From the NCBI GenBank assembly GCA_021833065.1, contig JAKBGO010000004.1:1-45083 (forward strand): DNA of 45,083 nt, read 5' to 3'. The translations under genes and the position numbers were made by a program. Origin of the DNA: a bacterium. GTDB taxonomy: Bacteria; Patescibacteriota; Saccharimonadia; Saccharimonadales; UBA4665. The notes beneath the pieces were generated by a model. The model made no database searches. It was not told where the DNA came from and was given only the letters and a program-made list of their open reading frames with translations. Of the stretch, positions 37,549 to 45,083 are shown one piece after another (within the stretch, counting starts at the first letter, position 1; every line of letters starts with the position of its first letter).

Positions 37549-38033
37549 TGCATATCGATATCGCCGACGAATTAATCAGAAGGTTTGAGATTGATCAAAC
37601 TATGAGAAAGAAATCTGTCGATAATGAAGCTCAGTTTGATACCAGAATAGATATCGAAAACACAGAGTTCATGAAAACGGTCATAGAAAATATAGGTTGG
37701 CCGTCAATCTCTAAAGTAGGCGAGAGAGCATCTTACTGCGGATGGTTATTGGTTCAGCATGCCGATAAGAGCCCTGATTTCCAGAAAAAGTGTCTGAAAC
37801 TTATGAAATCACTGCCTGACGGTGATATAGATATTTCCAATATCGCTTATTTAGAAGACCGGGTTTTAGTAGCTGACAAAAAACCACAAATCTATGGCAC
37901 CCAATTCTATAAAGACGGAGATGTCTGGAAACCAAATAAAATTGAAGACATAGCTAATTTAGACTCCAGACGCCAAGCCATGGGCCTAATGCCATTCAAA
38001 GAATACGAAAAAATAATTAATTCGAGACTATAA
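37548..38033 (+). CDS. DUF6624-like hypothetical protein
   Basis: 'FMKTVIENIGWPSISKVGERASYCGWLLVQHAD' and 'DRVLVADKKPQIYGTQF'; ATG overlaps the ABC gene stop (TAATG). Confidence 0.65.
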   Translation: MHIDIADELIRRFEIDQTMRKKSVDNEAQFDTRIDIENTEFMKTVIENIGWPSISKVGERASYCGWLLVQHADKSPDFQKKCLKLMKSLPDGDIDISNIAYLEDRVLVADKKPQIYGTQFYKDGDVWKPNKIEDIANLDSRRQAMGLMPFKEYEKIINSRL

Positions 38034-38039
38034 ACTAAA

Positions 38040-39233
38040 CTATCTAGTTACAAAAGTCAGAGCATAGCCGATTTTACCAGCCCGGCCGGCTCGCCCGATT
38101 CTATGAACGTAATCATCGTAAGAGTTAGGGGTAGAATAATTGATTACGTGAGTAACGTCGGATATATCGATACCTCGTGCAGCGACATCAGTGGCGACTA
38201 ATACATTCAGCTCATTTTGCTTGAATTTATGAAGAGACCTTTGTCTTTGGGCCTGACTTTTACCACCATGAATAGAATCGGTTTTAAAGCCTCTTGATAT
38301 AAGTTCGTTAGACAGCTTCTCAACGCTTCTTTGAGTGTCGTCGAAGATTATGACTTTGCTGATATTCCCATCAACTAGAAGGGTATGAAGTTTATCAATT
38401 TTTTCAGACGTATGATTAACATAAACAACATCCTGATGAACGTTGTCGCTGGTGTCGCCGGTTTTAATGGAGACGGTTACCGGCTCAACCGAAAAACTTT
38501 CAATTAATTTCTTAACCCTTTCATCCATTGTAGCAGAGAAGAACAATGATCTTCTGTCGTCTTTCAGTTTGCTTAAAATTAACTGCATGTCATTAATAAA
38601 ACCCATATCAAGCATTCGATCAACTTCGTCCAGTACCACGAAATTAAATTTAGACAAATCGAGACTGCCTCGTTCCAGATGATCCTTAATACGACCGGGA
38701 GTACCTATTACAATCTGCGGATTATTCCTTAAATCCCTGAGCTGTACACCCATACTAGAACCACCGATAAGTATAGCGGCACTCAAATTACTGCCCCTAG
38801 CAATCGTCCTAAACTCTGAGTCGATTTGCTGAGCTAATTCCCGGGTTGGTGCGACAACCAAAGCGAAAGTATCGCTCATCATGGCGGCGTTAAGAAGAGG
38901 TATCGCAAAAGCAGCCGTTTTACCGGTGCCGGTGTTGGCAATGCCGATAACGTCTCGACCGGATAATACTAATGGGATAGTCTTGTCCTGAATCGGTGAT
39001 GGTGTCTGATAACCCTTGTTTTTTAAGTTCTGCTTGATTAAATCATTAACCTCAAAATCATCGAAGCTATACTGAGCCTCATACGATTCATGAGCAATCG
39101 GTTTAGCTTGTTTTATAAACTTGCTGGGGTGAATGTAGTCTTTTTTAGGACCGCGTCGATTATTGGATTTTGGCCGAAAAGAGCGTTTATTAAAATTTCT
39201 GTTATTTGAAAAGTTTTTAGTTTTATAAGGCAT
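38040..39233 (-). CDS. DEAD-box RNA helicase
   Basis: 'ANTGTGKTAAF', 'PTRELAQQ', 'LDEVDRMLDMGF', 'FSATM', 'HRIGRAGRAG' (a DEVD variant of DEAD). Confidence 0.95.
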   Translation of the reverse strand: MPYKTKNFSNNRNFNKRSFRPKSNNRRGPKKDYIHPSKFIKQAKPIAHESYEAQYSFDDFEVNDLIKQNLKNKGYQTPSPIQDKTIPLVLSGRDVIGIANTGTGKTAAFAIPLLNAAMMSDTFALVVAPTRELAQQIDSEFRTIARGSNLSAAILIGGSSMGVQLRDLRNNPQIVIGTPGRIKDHLERGSLDLSKFNFVVLDEVDRMLDMGFINDMQLILSKLKDDRRSLFFSATMDERVKKLIESFSVEPVTVSIKTGDTSDNVHQDVVYVNHTSEKIDKLHTLLVDGNISKVIIFDDTQRSVEKLSNELISRGFKTDSIHGGKSQAQRQRSLHKFKQNELNVLVATDVAARGIDISDVTHVINYSTPNSYDDYVHRIGRAGRAGKIGYALTFVTR

Positions 39234-39240
39234 AAAAATA

Positions 39241-39309
39241 GAATCCTTGCTGTTAGTTAATTAAATTTTGCGATTGAAAAATCGAGCAAAATGTTAACTA
39301 ACCCGGATT
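39241..39309 (-). promoter_or_regulatory. Large imperfect hairpin in the 5' leader of the DEAD-box helicase gene, overlapping its SD-like sequence
   Basis: Nested inverted repeats: gaatcc/ggattc (39241-39246/39304-39309), ttagttaa/ttaactaa (39253-39260/39294-39301), attttgc/gcaaaat (39265-39271/39286-39292). Confidence 0.7.
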
Positions 39310-39379
39310 CTCAAATACAATTTAGACATTATAGCAGAAAAACCATAACCTGACAAATAAGACTCCAAAAACAGGGAAA

Positions 39380-39832
39380 TTAAGACTGAAGAGACTTCAA
39401 ATCGCTTATTATTTCTTCGGCATGATCCTTCGAATCAACCCCAATAAATTCCTTAACAATTTTACCGTCAGGGTTAATTATAAAAGTATTTCGATTGGTG
39501 CCTAAATACTCCTTACCCATAAACTTCTTCGGTTTCCAGGAGTCATAAGCTTCTATCACTTCGTGAGAAGGATCGCTTAATAAAGTAAAGTTCAGATGGT
39601 ACTTATCGGAAAACTTTTTATGAGAAGATACGGAATCTTTACTGATACCTACAACCGCAGCCAATTGTTCAATATCGGCTCGGGCGTCTCGGAAATTACA
39701 GGCTTCCTTAGTGCATCCCGGAGTATCGTCTTTGGGATAAAAATATAGGACTAACCACTTTCCTCGGTAATCCTTCAAGCTATGATATTCTCCGTTTTGG
39801 TCTTGCAAATTAAAATCTGGAGCGTCTTTCAT
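39380..39832 (-). CDS. bcp: Thioredoxin-dependent peroxiredoxin (Bcp-like)
   Basis: 'GKWLVLYFYPKDDTPGCTKEACNFRD'; start MKDAPDF at 39832 preferred because TATAAT sits 7 nt upstream. Confidence 0.93.
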   Translation of the reverse strand: MKDAPDFNLQDQNGEYHSLKDYRGKWLVLYFYPKDDTPGCTKEACNFRDARADIEQLAAVVGISKDSVSSHKKFSDKYHLNFTLLSDPSHEVIEAYDSWKPKKFMGKEYLGTNRNTFIINPDGKIVKEFIGVDSKDHAEEIISDLKSLQS

Positions 39833-39898
39833 ATTCATTATTATAACTTTTAAAGCTAATTTTTCGTATTTAATTTAGCTACTTGTTAAAATTTAAGA

Positions 39899-40462
39899 AT
39901 GAACTTGGCATACAATAAATCAATTAGTCGCTTAAAGCGGTTATACGTAGATTTTCCAGACATTTCTCATGATTGGGAACACTCAAAAAGAGTCGCACGA
40001 ATCAGCGTTGCCATAGCTAGAAATATAGGCTACCAAGACATCGATTTTATCAAACTTGCAGCTCTCTGGCACGACAGTGCTAGGACTCAAGGCTTTGAAG
40101 CTGAACACGAAAAAGAGGGGGCGCAGCTTGCTAAAAACGACTTATTAAACCATGGTCTAGATAATTTGACGGCCGATAAACTTTATCAGGCGATCAGATT
40201 TCATAATATTTCTGACAAACCTGAGGCTATCGAGGGTAAAATAGTTCAGGATGCAGACATACTGGATCTATTTAACATTTCGAGATGGAAAAAATGTCGA
40301 AAATCCGGTTGGAATAATTCATATCAAACGACTTTCGAAGACGCTTACAATTTGTTAGAAAATTACCCAGAAAGATTTAACTTTGACTATTCAAAAAAAA
40401 TTTTTAATAAAATAAAGACCGAATTTCAACACTATTTTGTTCGACAGAATCAAAATTTCTAA
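39899..40462 (+). CDS. HD-domain phosphohydrolase
   Basis: 'SHDWEHSKRVARI', 'ALWHDSART', 'AIRFHN', 'VQDADILD'. Confidence 0.88.
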   Translation: MNLAYNKSISRLKRLYVDFPDISHDWEHSKRVARISVAIARNIGYQDIDFIKLAALWHDSARTQGFEAEHEKEGAQLAKNDLLNHGLDNLTADKLYQAIRFHNISDKPEAIEGKIVQDADILDLFNISRWKKCRKSGWNNSYQTTFEDAYNLLENYPERFNFDYSKKIFNKIKTEFQHYFVRQNQNF

Positions 40463-40468
40463 AATACA

Positions 40469-41200
40469 CTAATTTACATCTATTCTCATAAAAGCTTCGG
40501 CGTATTTGTAACCGCTTTTTTCACCCAGAACCGACGACCATTGCTTGATCATCTTTTCGACGCCGTCTAAATCAGGGACCTGGCTGACATGTTCTCTTAA
40601 AGCGGCAACTTTCTTATCGATTGTATCTGATATATCAACAAAGTAATTATGCTGCTCAAAATTTGTCAGAAGTACGGTTTTTACCTTATGGGGGAGATAG
40701 CCTTCGCTGAATAATTGTGGAAATGCCATGTGATCTCTGGCTAAAGGAAATACGGCATCAAGAGCAATTTGGCCGGCGGCCCGGTGATCGGGATGATTAA
40801 TAAAACCCCTGAGCGGAGAATAGAGAACTGAAGGATCCATTGTCACTACCACATCCGGCCTAACCGTGCGAATGACTTTTACGACGTCTTTTTTGGCATC
40901 CATTGTAATCTGAAGCGCGCCGTCAGGATAACCTAAAAATGTTACATTTTCTTCTTTAGAACCAAGCGCTTTTAGTGCAGACCGTTGCTCGGCCTCTCTA
41001 GTCTTGGCCAGTTCCAGAGGAGAAGCGTTGTAGTCAGAAGATCCTTGACTGCCGTCGGTCATTATTAAGTAATGGATTTCAGCGCCTTGACTAGCAAACT
41101 TAGCCATCGTGCCAGATGAACTGAAATCCAAGTCATCTGGATGAGCCGCTATTCCTAAAACTATTTTTGGTGTTAATTCATCGAATTGTTTATTATCCAT
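40469..41200 (-). CDS. PIG-L/LmbE-type N-acetylglucosaminyl deacetylase family protein
   Basis: 'GIAAHPDDLDFSSSGTMAKFASQGAEIHYLIMTDG', 'NHPDHRAAGQIALDAV'. Confidence 0.93.
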   Translation of the reverse strand: MDNKQFDELTPKIVLGIAAHPDDLDFSSSGTMAKFASQGAEIHYLIMTDGSQGSSDYNASPLELAKTREAEQRSALKALGSKEENVTFLGYPDGALQITMDAKKDVVKVIRTVRPDVVVTMDPSVLYSPLRGFINHPDHRAAGQIALDAVFPLARDHMAFPQLFSEGYLPHKVKTVLLTNFEQHNYFVDISDTIDKKVAALREHVSQVPDLDGVEKMIKQWSSVLGEKSGYKYAEAFMRIDVN

Positions 41201-41307
41201 TAGACTATTCTATCATTAAAAACATCTAGCTTAAGAACCAAAAAGTTTAGATAAAAAATTTAGTAGACGGCATATATTCTGAATATTTTGAGGAGTATAA
41301 TTAGAGT

Positions 41308-41709
41308 ATGAAAAAAATTTTTAATCACATGTGGCAGTCTTATACTTTTTTTATAATCTTAGTGGCAGTCATCGGACTTTTCATATTTTATTTAGGAGAT
41401 TACTTTGCTCTTAGCAGAATGACCATAGTCCAAGTAACGCCCAGTCAACTTTCAAGCGCAATGGACAATGACGACTTTTTCTCAAAGTTCCGATATGACA
41501 CAGTAGTTTTCGATGGTTTGGTAACCAGCGTCTACAAATACGGTAACACTCAAGTTGCAGGTATTTACACTAATACAAAGTTTAAATTAAATTGCCAGAT
41601 CACTCTAAACCAAGTAGCGGTCGGCCGGACATACCATTTTATGTCTGAAGCTTACAGAGCTAGCCGACAAACAAATGGCGTCTTGCTTCATAACTGTATG
41701 TCATTCTAG
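41308..41709 (+). CDS. Small membrane-anchored hypothetical protein
   Basis: 133-aa ORF, single N-terminal TM-like segment; TATAAT 6 nt upstream of ATG. Confidence 0.6.
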   Translation: MKKIFNHMWQSYTFFIILVAVIGLFIFYLGDYFALSRMTIVQVTPSQLSSAMDNDDFFSKFRYDTVVFDGLVTSVYKYGNTQVAGIYTNTKFKLNCQITLNQVAVGRTYHFMSEAYRASRQTNGVLLHNCMSF

Positions 41710-42237
41710 ATGAAATACGAGATTGAAATAAAAGCCAAGCCCTATCACTTAAACGGGTTCAACATTGTCAGAATCCCTGGAGAATACAGCAACAAATTCT
41801 CATCAAGAGGGCAAGTTATGGTAGAAGGATTAATAAATAACATGCCTTTTAAATCTCCTCTTGAGCCAGACGGTAATTTTGGTCATTGGTTTGATCTTAA
41901 TAAAGTAGGCTTTAAGATCGAAGATTTTTCCAAGCCAGTAGAGATTAAACTAAATCAGATTAAAGATTGGATCGAACCGACATTGCCACTGGATATCGAA
42001 AAAAGTTTAAAATCGGAAAAAGATCTTTTCAGCCTGTGGAAAACATTCACTCCAATGGCCAGGTGGGAGTGGATTAGATGGATTAATTCGACTGGAAATT
42101 CTGAAACCAGAACTAAACGCATAAAGGTCGCTATCGACAAAATGTACAAGGGTGAAAGAAGACCTTGTTGCTGGAATAGGAACCTTTGCAGCGAACCACT
42201 AGTCTCAAAAAACGGCATATTAATAACGGCCGAATAG
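41710..42237 (+). CDS. DUF1905 / YdeI-like protein
   Basis: 'FSSRGQVMVEGLINNMPFKSPLEPDGNFGHWF' and 'FTPMARWEWIRWINSTGNSETRTKRI'. Confidence 0.75.
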   Translation: MKYEIEIKAKPYHLNGFNIVRIPGEYSNKFSSRGQVMVEGLINNMPFKSPLEPDGNFGHWFDLNKVGFKIEDFSKPVEIKLNQIKDWIEPTLPLDIEKSLKSEKDLFSLWKTFTPMARWEWIRWINSTGNSETRTKRIKVAIDKMYKGERRPCCWNRNLCSEPLVSKNGILITAE

Positions 42238-42327
42238 CCTTTGTTTTTTGTCTTGATTTTGATTGTTTCGTGGTAGTACAATTCAGTTATAAGTATAAGT
42301 GGGTGGGAGAAATAAGGAGTAAAACTT

Positions 42328-42774
42328 ATGCCTAGCCCAACGGAAGAAACAAAATTAAATCCAAAGGTATTTTTATGGCCAATTGGATATTTAGTAGTGT
42401 TAGTTATTCTAGCATTGCTTTACGGTGCTAACTACAGTAGTATGCCATCATATATTAGAGAGCCTCTTGGCACAATGCCATTGTCAGTAGTTTGGTTTGG
42501 AGCATTAGGTGGAGTTATGATTAGCCTCCACGGTATATTCAATAAGGAAGGCTCCTCGTCATGGCACGCCTTCAGTGGAGTCATGGGAGCTGTCTTTGGC
42601 GTAGTCAGCTATCTAGCTTTAGTTCTAATAATTAAGGCTTCCACTAACTCGTCATCAGTTGCGCTAAACACAGTTACGTTTGATCTAATCGCATTTGTCG
42701 CCGGTTTCGGGCAGAAACAATTTCAAATTGTTCTGAAGAAATTGTCCGGACTGCTTTTCAGTCAAAACGACTAA
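42328..42774 (+). CDS. Membrane protein of unknown function
   Basis: 148-aa ORF with ~3-4 hydrophobic segments; SD aaggag upstream. Confidence 0.65.
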   Translation: MPSPTEETKLNPKVFLWPIGYLVVLVILALLYGANYSSMPSYIREPLGTMPLSVVWFGALGGVMISLHGIFNKEGSSSWHAFSGVMGAVFGVVSYLALVLIIKASTNSSSVALNTVTFDLIAFVAGFGQKQFQIVLKKLSGLLFSQND

Positions 42775-42792
42775 AATAAAACTAATCAAAAT

Positions 42793-42824
42793 AAGAACTA
42801 ACAGATAATCGTCTGTTAGTTCTT
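42793..42824. terminator. Bidirectional hairpin terminator between convergent genes
   Basis: Perfect 13-bp stem aagaactaacaga-taatcg-tctgttagttctt. Confidence 0.75.
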
Positions 42825-42829
42825 TAAAT

Positions 42830-43828
42830 TTAACGGGTCAAAGCTCTGTCAACCAATTTCTGTCCCGTCTGAATCAGAAGATCTAAATCCTCTAAGAGAT
42901 CGATATCGCTTGGCATATCAATGTCTCCATGTAGCATTACTGACATCCCGCCAACTATCGAGGCCACACTGTCGGTATCGCCTCCAAAATTGACAGCCTC
43001 AAAAATATTTTCCGAAAATTTATCATTATTATTAAAAACTCCGTAAGCTAAAACCAAGGTCTCAGGCGCAAAAAAACCACCTTTTGGCGCCAACTTATTA
43101 ATAACCGTTTGATTGATATTTTTATACTTTGACAGGCTAGCCAGGCTTTGTGACGTAATATTTTTCGCTTCCGGATACTGTTTTTCATAATATTTTGCCT
43201 TACTAGAAGCAAAATCTATAACTTCACCTGATTTGATTCTATCCTCTATTAAAGCCACTAAAACATCGCGATGTACCAGTGAAGTGACAACTGCCAAATC
43301 ACTGTCATGAGTCATTCTAGTTAGTATCTCTATAGTATTTCTGTCATTTGAACTAAACGTTAGAAACTGCCAAAAAGCTAGCGGAGCTAATTTCATTAAA
43401 ACTCCGTTGCCGGCTCTACTCTTATCACCACTGTTATATGGGCTATGACTTTTTGTTTTTAACCTGTTAACGCTTTGCCATGTTGATTTACCCCAACCAC
43501 GGGGAATAACTTCATTATTATGAGTAATCAAGGGAGTAGACTCTAAAGCTTTGACATGTTCATTAGCGATTGAATCTATATTAAATTCACCCGATAAAAT
43601 CAAAGAATTAGCAATCGCTAAAGACAGCTGGGTATCGTCGCTCCAGGTCCCGGCTTTGGACTTATCAAAATAAGGGTTGTCTATGTCGAGCAAATGATCG
43701 ACACTTCCGTACTGCTTCTTTATTTCTTGAGCTGTTTTAGTTTCTACAGCTAACCCAGCAGAATCACCGTAAGCGATGGCAACCAATAAATTCTTACCAA
43801 TTTTTTGAACTTTTGATATCGTGTTCAC
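42830..43828 (-). CDS. ADP-ribosylglycohydrolase family protein
   Basis: 'AIAYGDSAGLAVE', 'GTWSDDTQLSLAIANSL', 'AVNFGGDTDSVASIVGGM'. Confidence 0.92.
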   Translation of the reverse strand: MNTISKVQKIGKNLLVAIAYGDSAGLAVETKTAQEIKKQYGSVDHLLDIDNPYFDKSKAGTWSDDTQLSLAIANSLILSGEFNIDSIANEHVKALESTPLITHNNEVIPRGWGKSTWQSVNRLKTKSHSPYNSGDKSRAGNGVLMKLAPLAFWQFLTFSSNDRNTIEILTRMTHDSDLAVVTSLVHRDVLVALIEDRIKSGEVIDFASSKAKYYEKQYPEAKNITSQSLASLSKYKNINQTVINKLAPKGGFFAPETLVLAYGVFNNNDKFSENIFEAVNFGGDTDSVASIVGGMSVMLHGDIDMPSDIDLLEDLDLLIQTGQKLVDRALTR

Positions 43829-43933
43829 TCAACATATATAACAATTAAAAGCTAGAATTTCAATTAATACAGTATGATCTTTACAGCAAAATTTAAGATA
43901 TTTACTGTTATTATAGAGAAGATAGGAGCATTA

Positions 43934-44506
43934 ATGAACCAATGGCATCACCACCATCACTTTTCTTATAACGAAGAAGAGCGCAGGAGAAATCAAAACC
44001 CTGAAAAGATATTATTAGAAGCCGGGCTGAAAGAAGGTATGGTTTTTGCCGATATCGGCTGCAATGATGGTTTTTTCTCGATTCCAGCCAGTAGAATAGT
44101 CGGTAAAAATGGTAAGGTTATCGCAAATGACGTCAATGATGAGGCGCTTGAGAGTTTAAGACAAAAATTCATCAATGAGGGTTTTTCCAGTTATGAAATT
44201 ATTGTCGGTCCAGCTGAAAATTTAAAATTAGAAGCAAACTCGATTGATTTTATTTTTTTCGGCATAGTTTTGCATGATTTCAACAATCCACTAAAAGTAT
44301 TAGACATATCCAAATCTGCACTCACAGATAATGGCATTGTATATGACTTTGATTGGCGTAAGGATTCTCAGAAAAACGGACCGCCAACAAACATCAGACT
44401 TAGTATAGAAGATGTCAAGAATATGTCAGAGACTCAAGGGCTCAAAGTATTATCGTCAAAGAATCTAGACGAGAATTTTTACCAAGTGATTATTTCCAAA
44501 AACTGA
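43934..44506 (+). CDS. Class I SAM-dependent methyltransferase
   Basis: 'MVFADIGCNDGFFSIPASRIVGKNGKVIANDVNDEAL', 'IDFIFFGIVLHDF'; ATG at 43934 with upstream ataggag. Confidence 0.88.
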   Translation: MNQWHHHHHFSYNEEERRRNQNPEKILLEAGLKEGMVFADIGCNDGFFSIPASRIVGKNGKVIANDVNDEALESLRQKFINEGFSSYEIIVGPAENLKLEANSIDFIFFGIVLHDFNNPLKVLDISKSALTDNGIVYDFDWRKDSQKNGPPTNIRLSIEDVKNMSETQGLKVLSSKNLDENFYQVIISKN

Positions 44507-45083
44507 TTAAAGTCCGAAGTGCGTAGGAGAAGGCTTACTATTTGGCGTTTTTGAAGTAGGGGAAGCTTCGGCAATCGGAGCGCCCGTTCCAGTGCTTGAA
44601 CCAGCAACCCAACCGGTTCCATCGGGGTTAGTGTTACTTGCTTGTGGATTGCTAGATACAACCACACCCCCATTACCCGGACCTGCTGTCGCATCTACAT
44701 GATGCATTATATTAGCGGAGTAGCTTGAGCCAGAAGGAAAAGGAGGACGACCGTGAATAGAACCAGCCTCTTTAGGAGTAACACTATTTATAGTTGGATC
44801 ATACACTAGTGGGCGTCCGCTATATGGATTTAAGTTTTTAGGTAAGATATTATTAACGTCTGTTGTGGTCGGAGAAGTTGATCCGGCCGAAGGTGTTGAA
44901 TCAGAAGTTGGTGAAGTTGTACCAACAGCACCGATTGTTGGTGGTGTCGGAGTAAAGGTCGGAGAAGTTGATCCGGCCGAAGGTGTTGAATCAGAAGTTG
45001 GTGAAGTTGTACCAACAGCACCGATTGTTGGTGGTGTCGGAGTAAAGGTCGGAGAAGTTGATCCGGCCGAAGGTGTTGAATCA
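44507..45083 (-). CDS. C-terminal part of a Pro/Thr/Ser-rich repeat protein, N-terminus cut by window edge
   Basis: Minus-strand frame is open from the window edge: (DSTPSAGSTSPTFTPTPPTIGAVGTTSPTS)n...TTTDVNNILPKNLNPYSGRPLVYDPTINSV...SPTHFGL*. The track's 44507..44806 ORF is only its tail. Confidence 0.85.
   Translation of the reverse strand, partial: DSTPSAGSTSPTFTPTPPTIGAVGTTSPTSDSTPSAGSTSPTFTPTPPTIGAVGTTSPTSDSTPSAGSTSPTTTDVNNILPKNLNPYSGRPLVYDPTINSVTPKEAGSIHGRPPFPSGSSYSANIMHHVDATAGPGNGGVVVSSNPQASNTNPDGTGWVAGSSTGTGAPIAEASPTSKTPNSKPSPTHFGL
44867..45083. repeat. 90-bp tandem repeat (about 2.4 units visible) encoding a 30-aa repeat
   Basis: Unit starts at 44867, 44957 and 45047 are identical as far as visible. 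Confidence 0.97.

Noticed and set aside
43934-43990. Natural HHHHH run near the methyltransferase N-terminus taken as a cloning His-tag artefact
   Set aside because: It lies in native low-GC context with a native SD, and His-rich N-termini are plausible in this methyltransferase group; no vector sequence seen.
44830-45021. 63-aa minus-strand ORF with LLVQLHQLLIQHLRPDQLLRP repeats
   Set aside because: It is the off-frame reading of the 90-bp tandem repeat; the adjacent frame gives the continuous Pro/Thr/Ser-rich protein that extends to the 44507 stop.
44867-45083. CRISPR-like array from regularly spaced repeats
   Set aside because: The 90-bp units are contiguous and identical, with no unique spacers, and encode an in-frame peptide repeat.

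Overview
Low-GC bacterial window, most likely Candidatus Saccharibacteria / Patescibacteria (inferred from gene style, not proven). About 0-11 kb is a mobile/defence island: a ParB-domain gene fragment, a complete type I restriction-modification operon (hsdM-hsdS-hsdR) flanked by two large membrane proteins of unknown function, and a zinc-ribbon/HTH regulator. 11.2-19.8 kb is a compact cluster that looks biosynthetic: a truncated UDP-sugar dehydrogenase-like protein, a divergent aroE-like / TIM-barrel / cofE-like operon, and a coupled Gfo/Idh - archaeal-type S-adenosylmethionine synthetase - HPr-kinase-like - glycosyltransferase - methyltransferase operon. I do not recognise it as a described pathway, and it is the best candidate for an undescribed system. 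20-30.7 kb is a gene-accretion zone: a toxin-antitoxin module coupled to a phosphoesterase, duplicated GtrA genes, an ABC-F protein next to a YcaO-like protein, NUDIX genes (one frameshifted), gene fragments and a four-copy decayed repeat. 30.8-45 kb is more housekeeping-like: a minimal alaS, HADs, ITPase, ABC exporter, DEAD-box helicase with a structured leader, Bcp, PIG-L, ADP-ribosylglycohydrolase, and the C-terminus of a repeat-rich surface-type protein. Across the window, many genes have a -10-like hexamer only 6-9 nt upstream of the start codon, suggesting leaderless transcripts. No CRISPR array, rRNA or intact tRNA was recognised.
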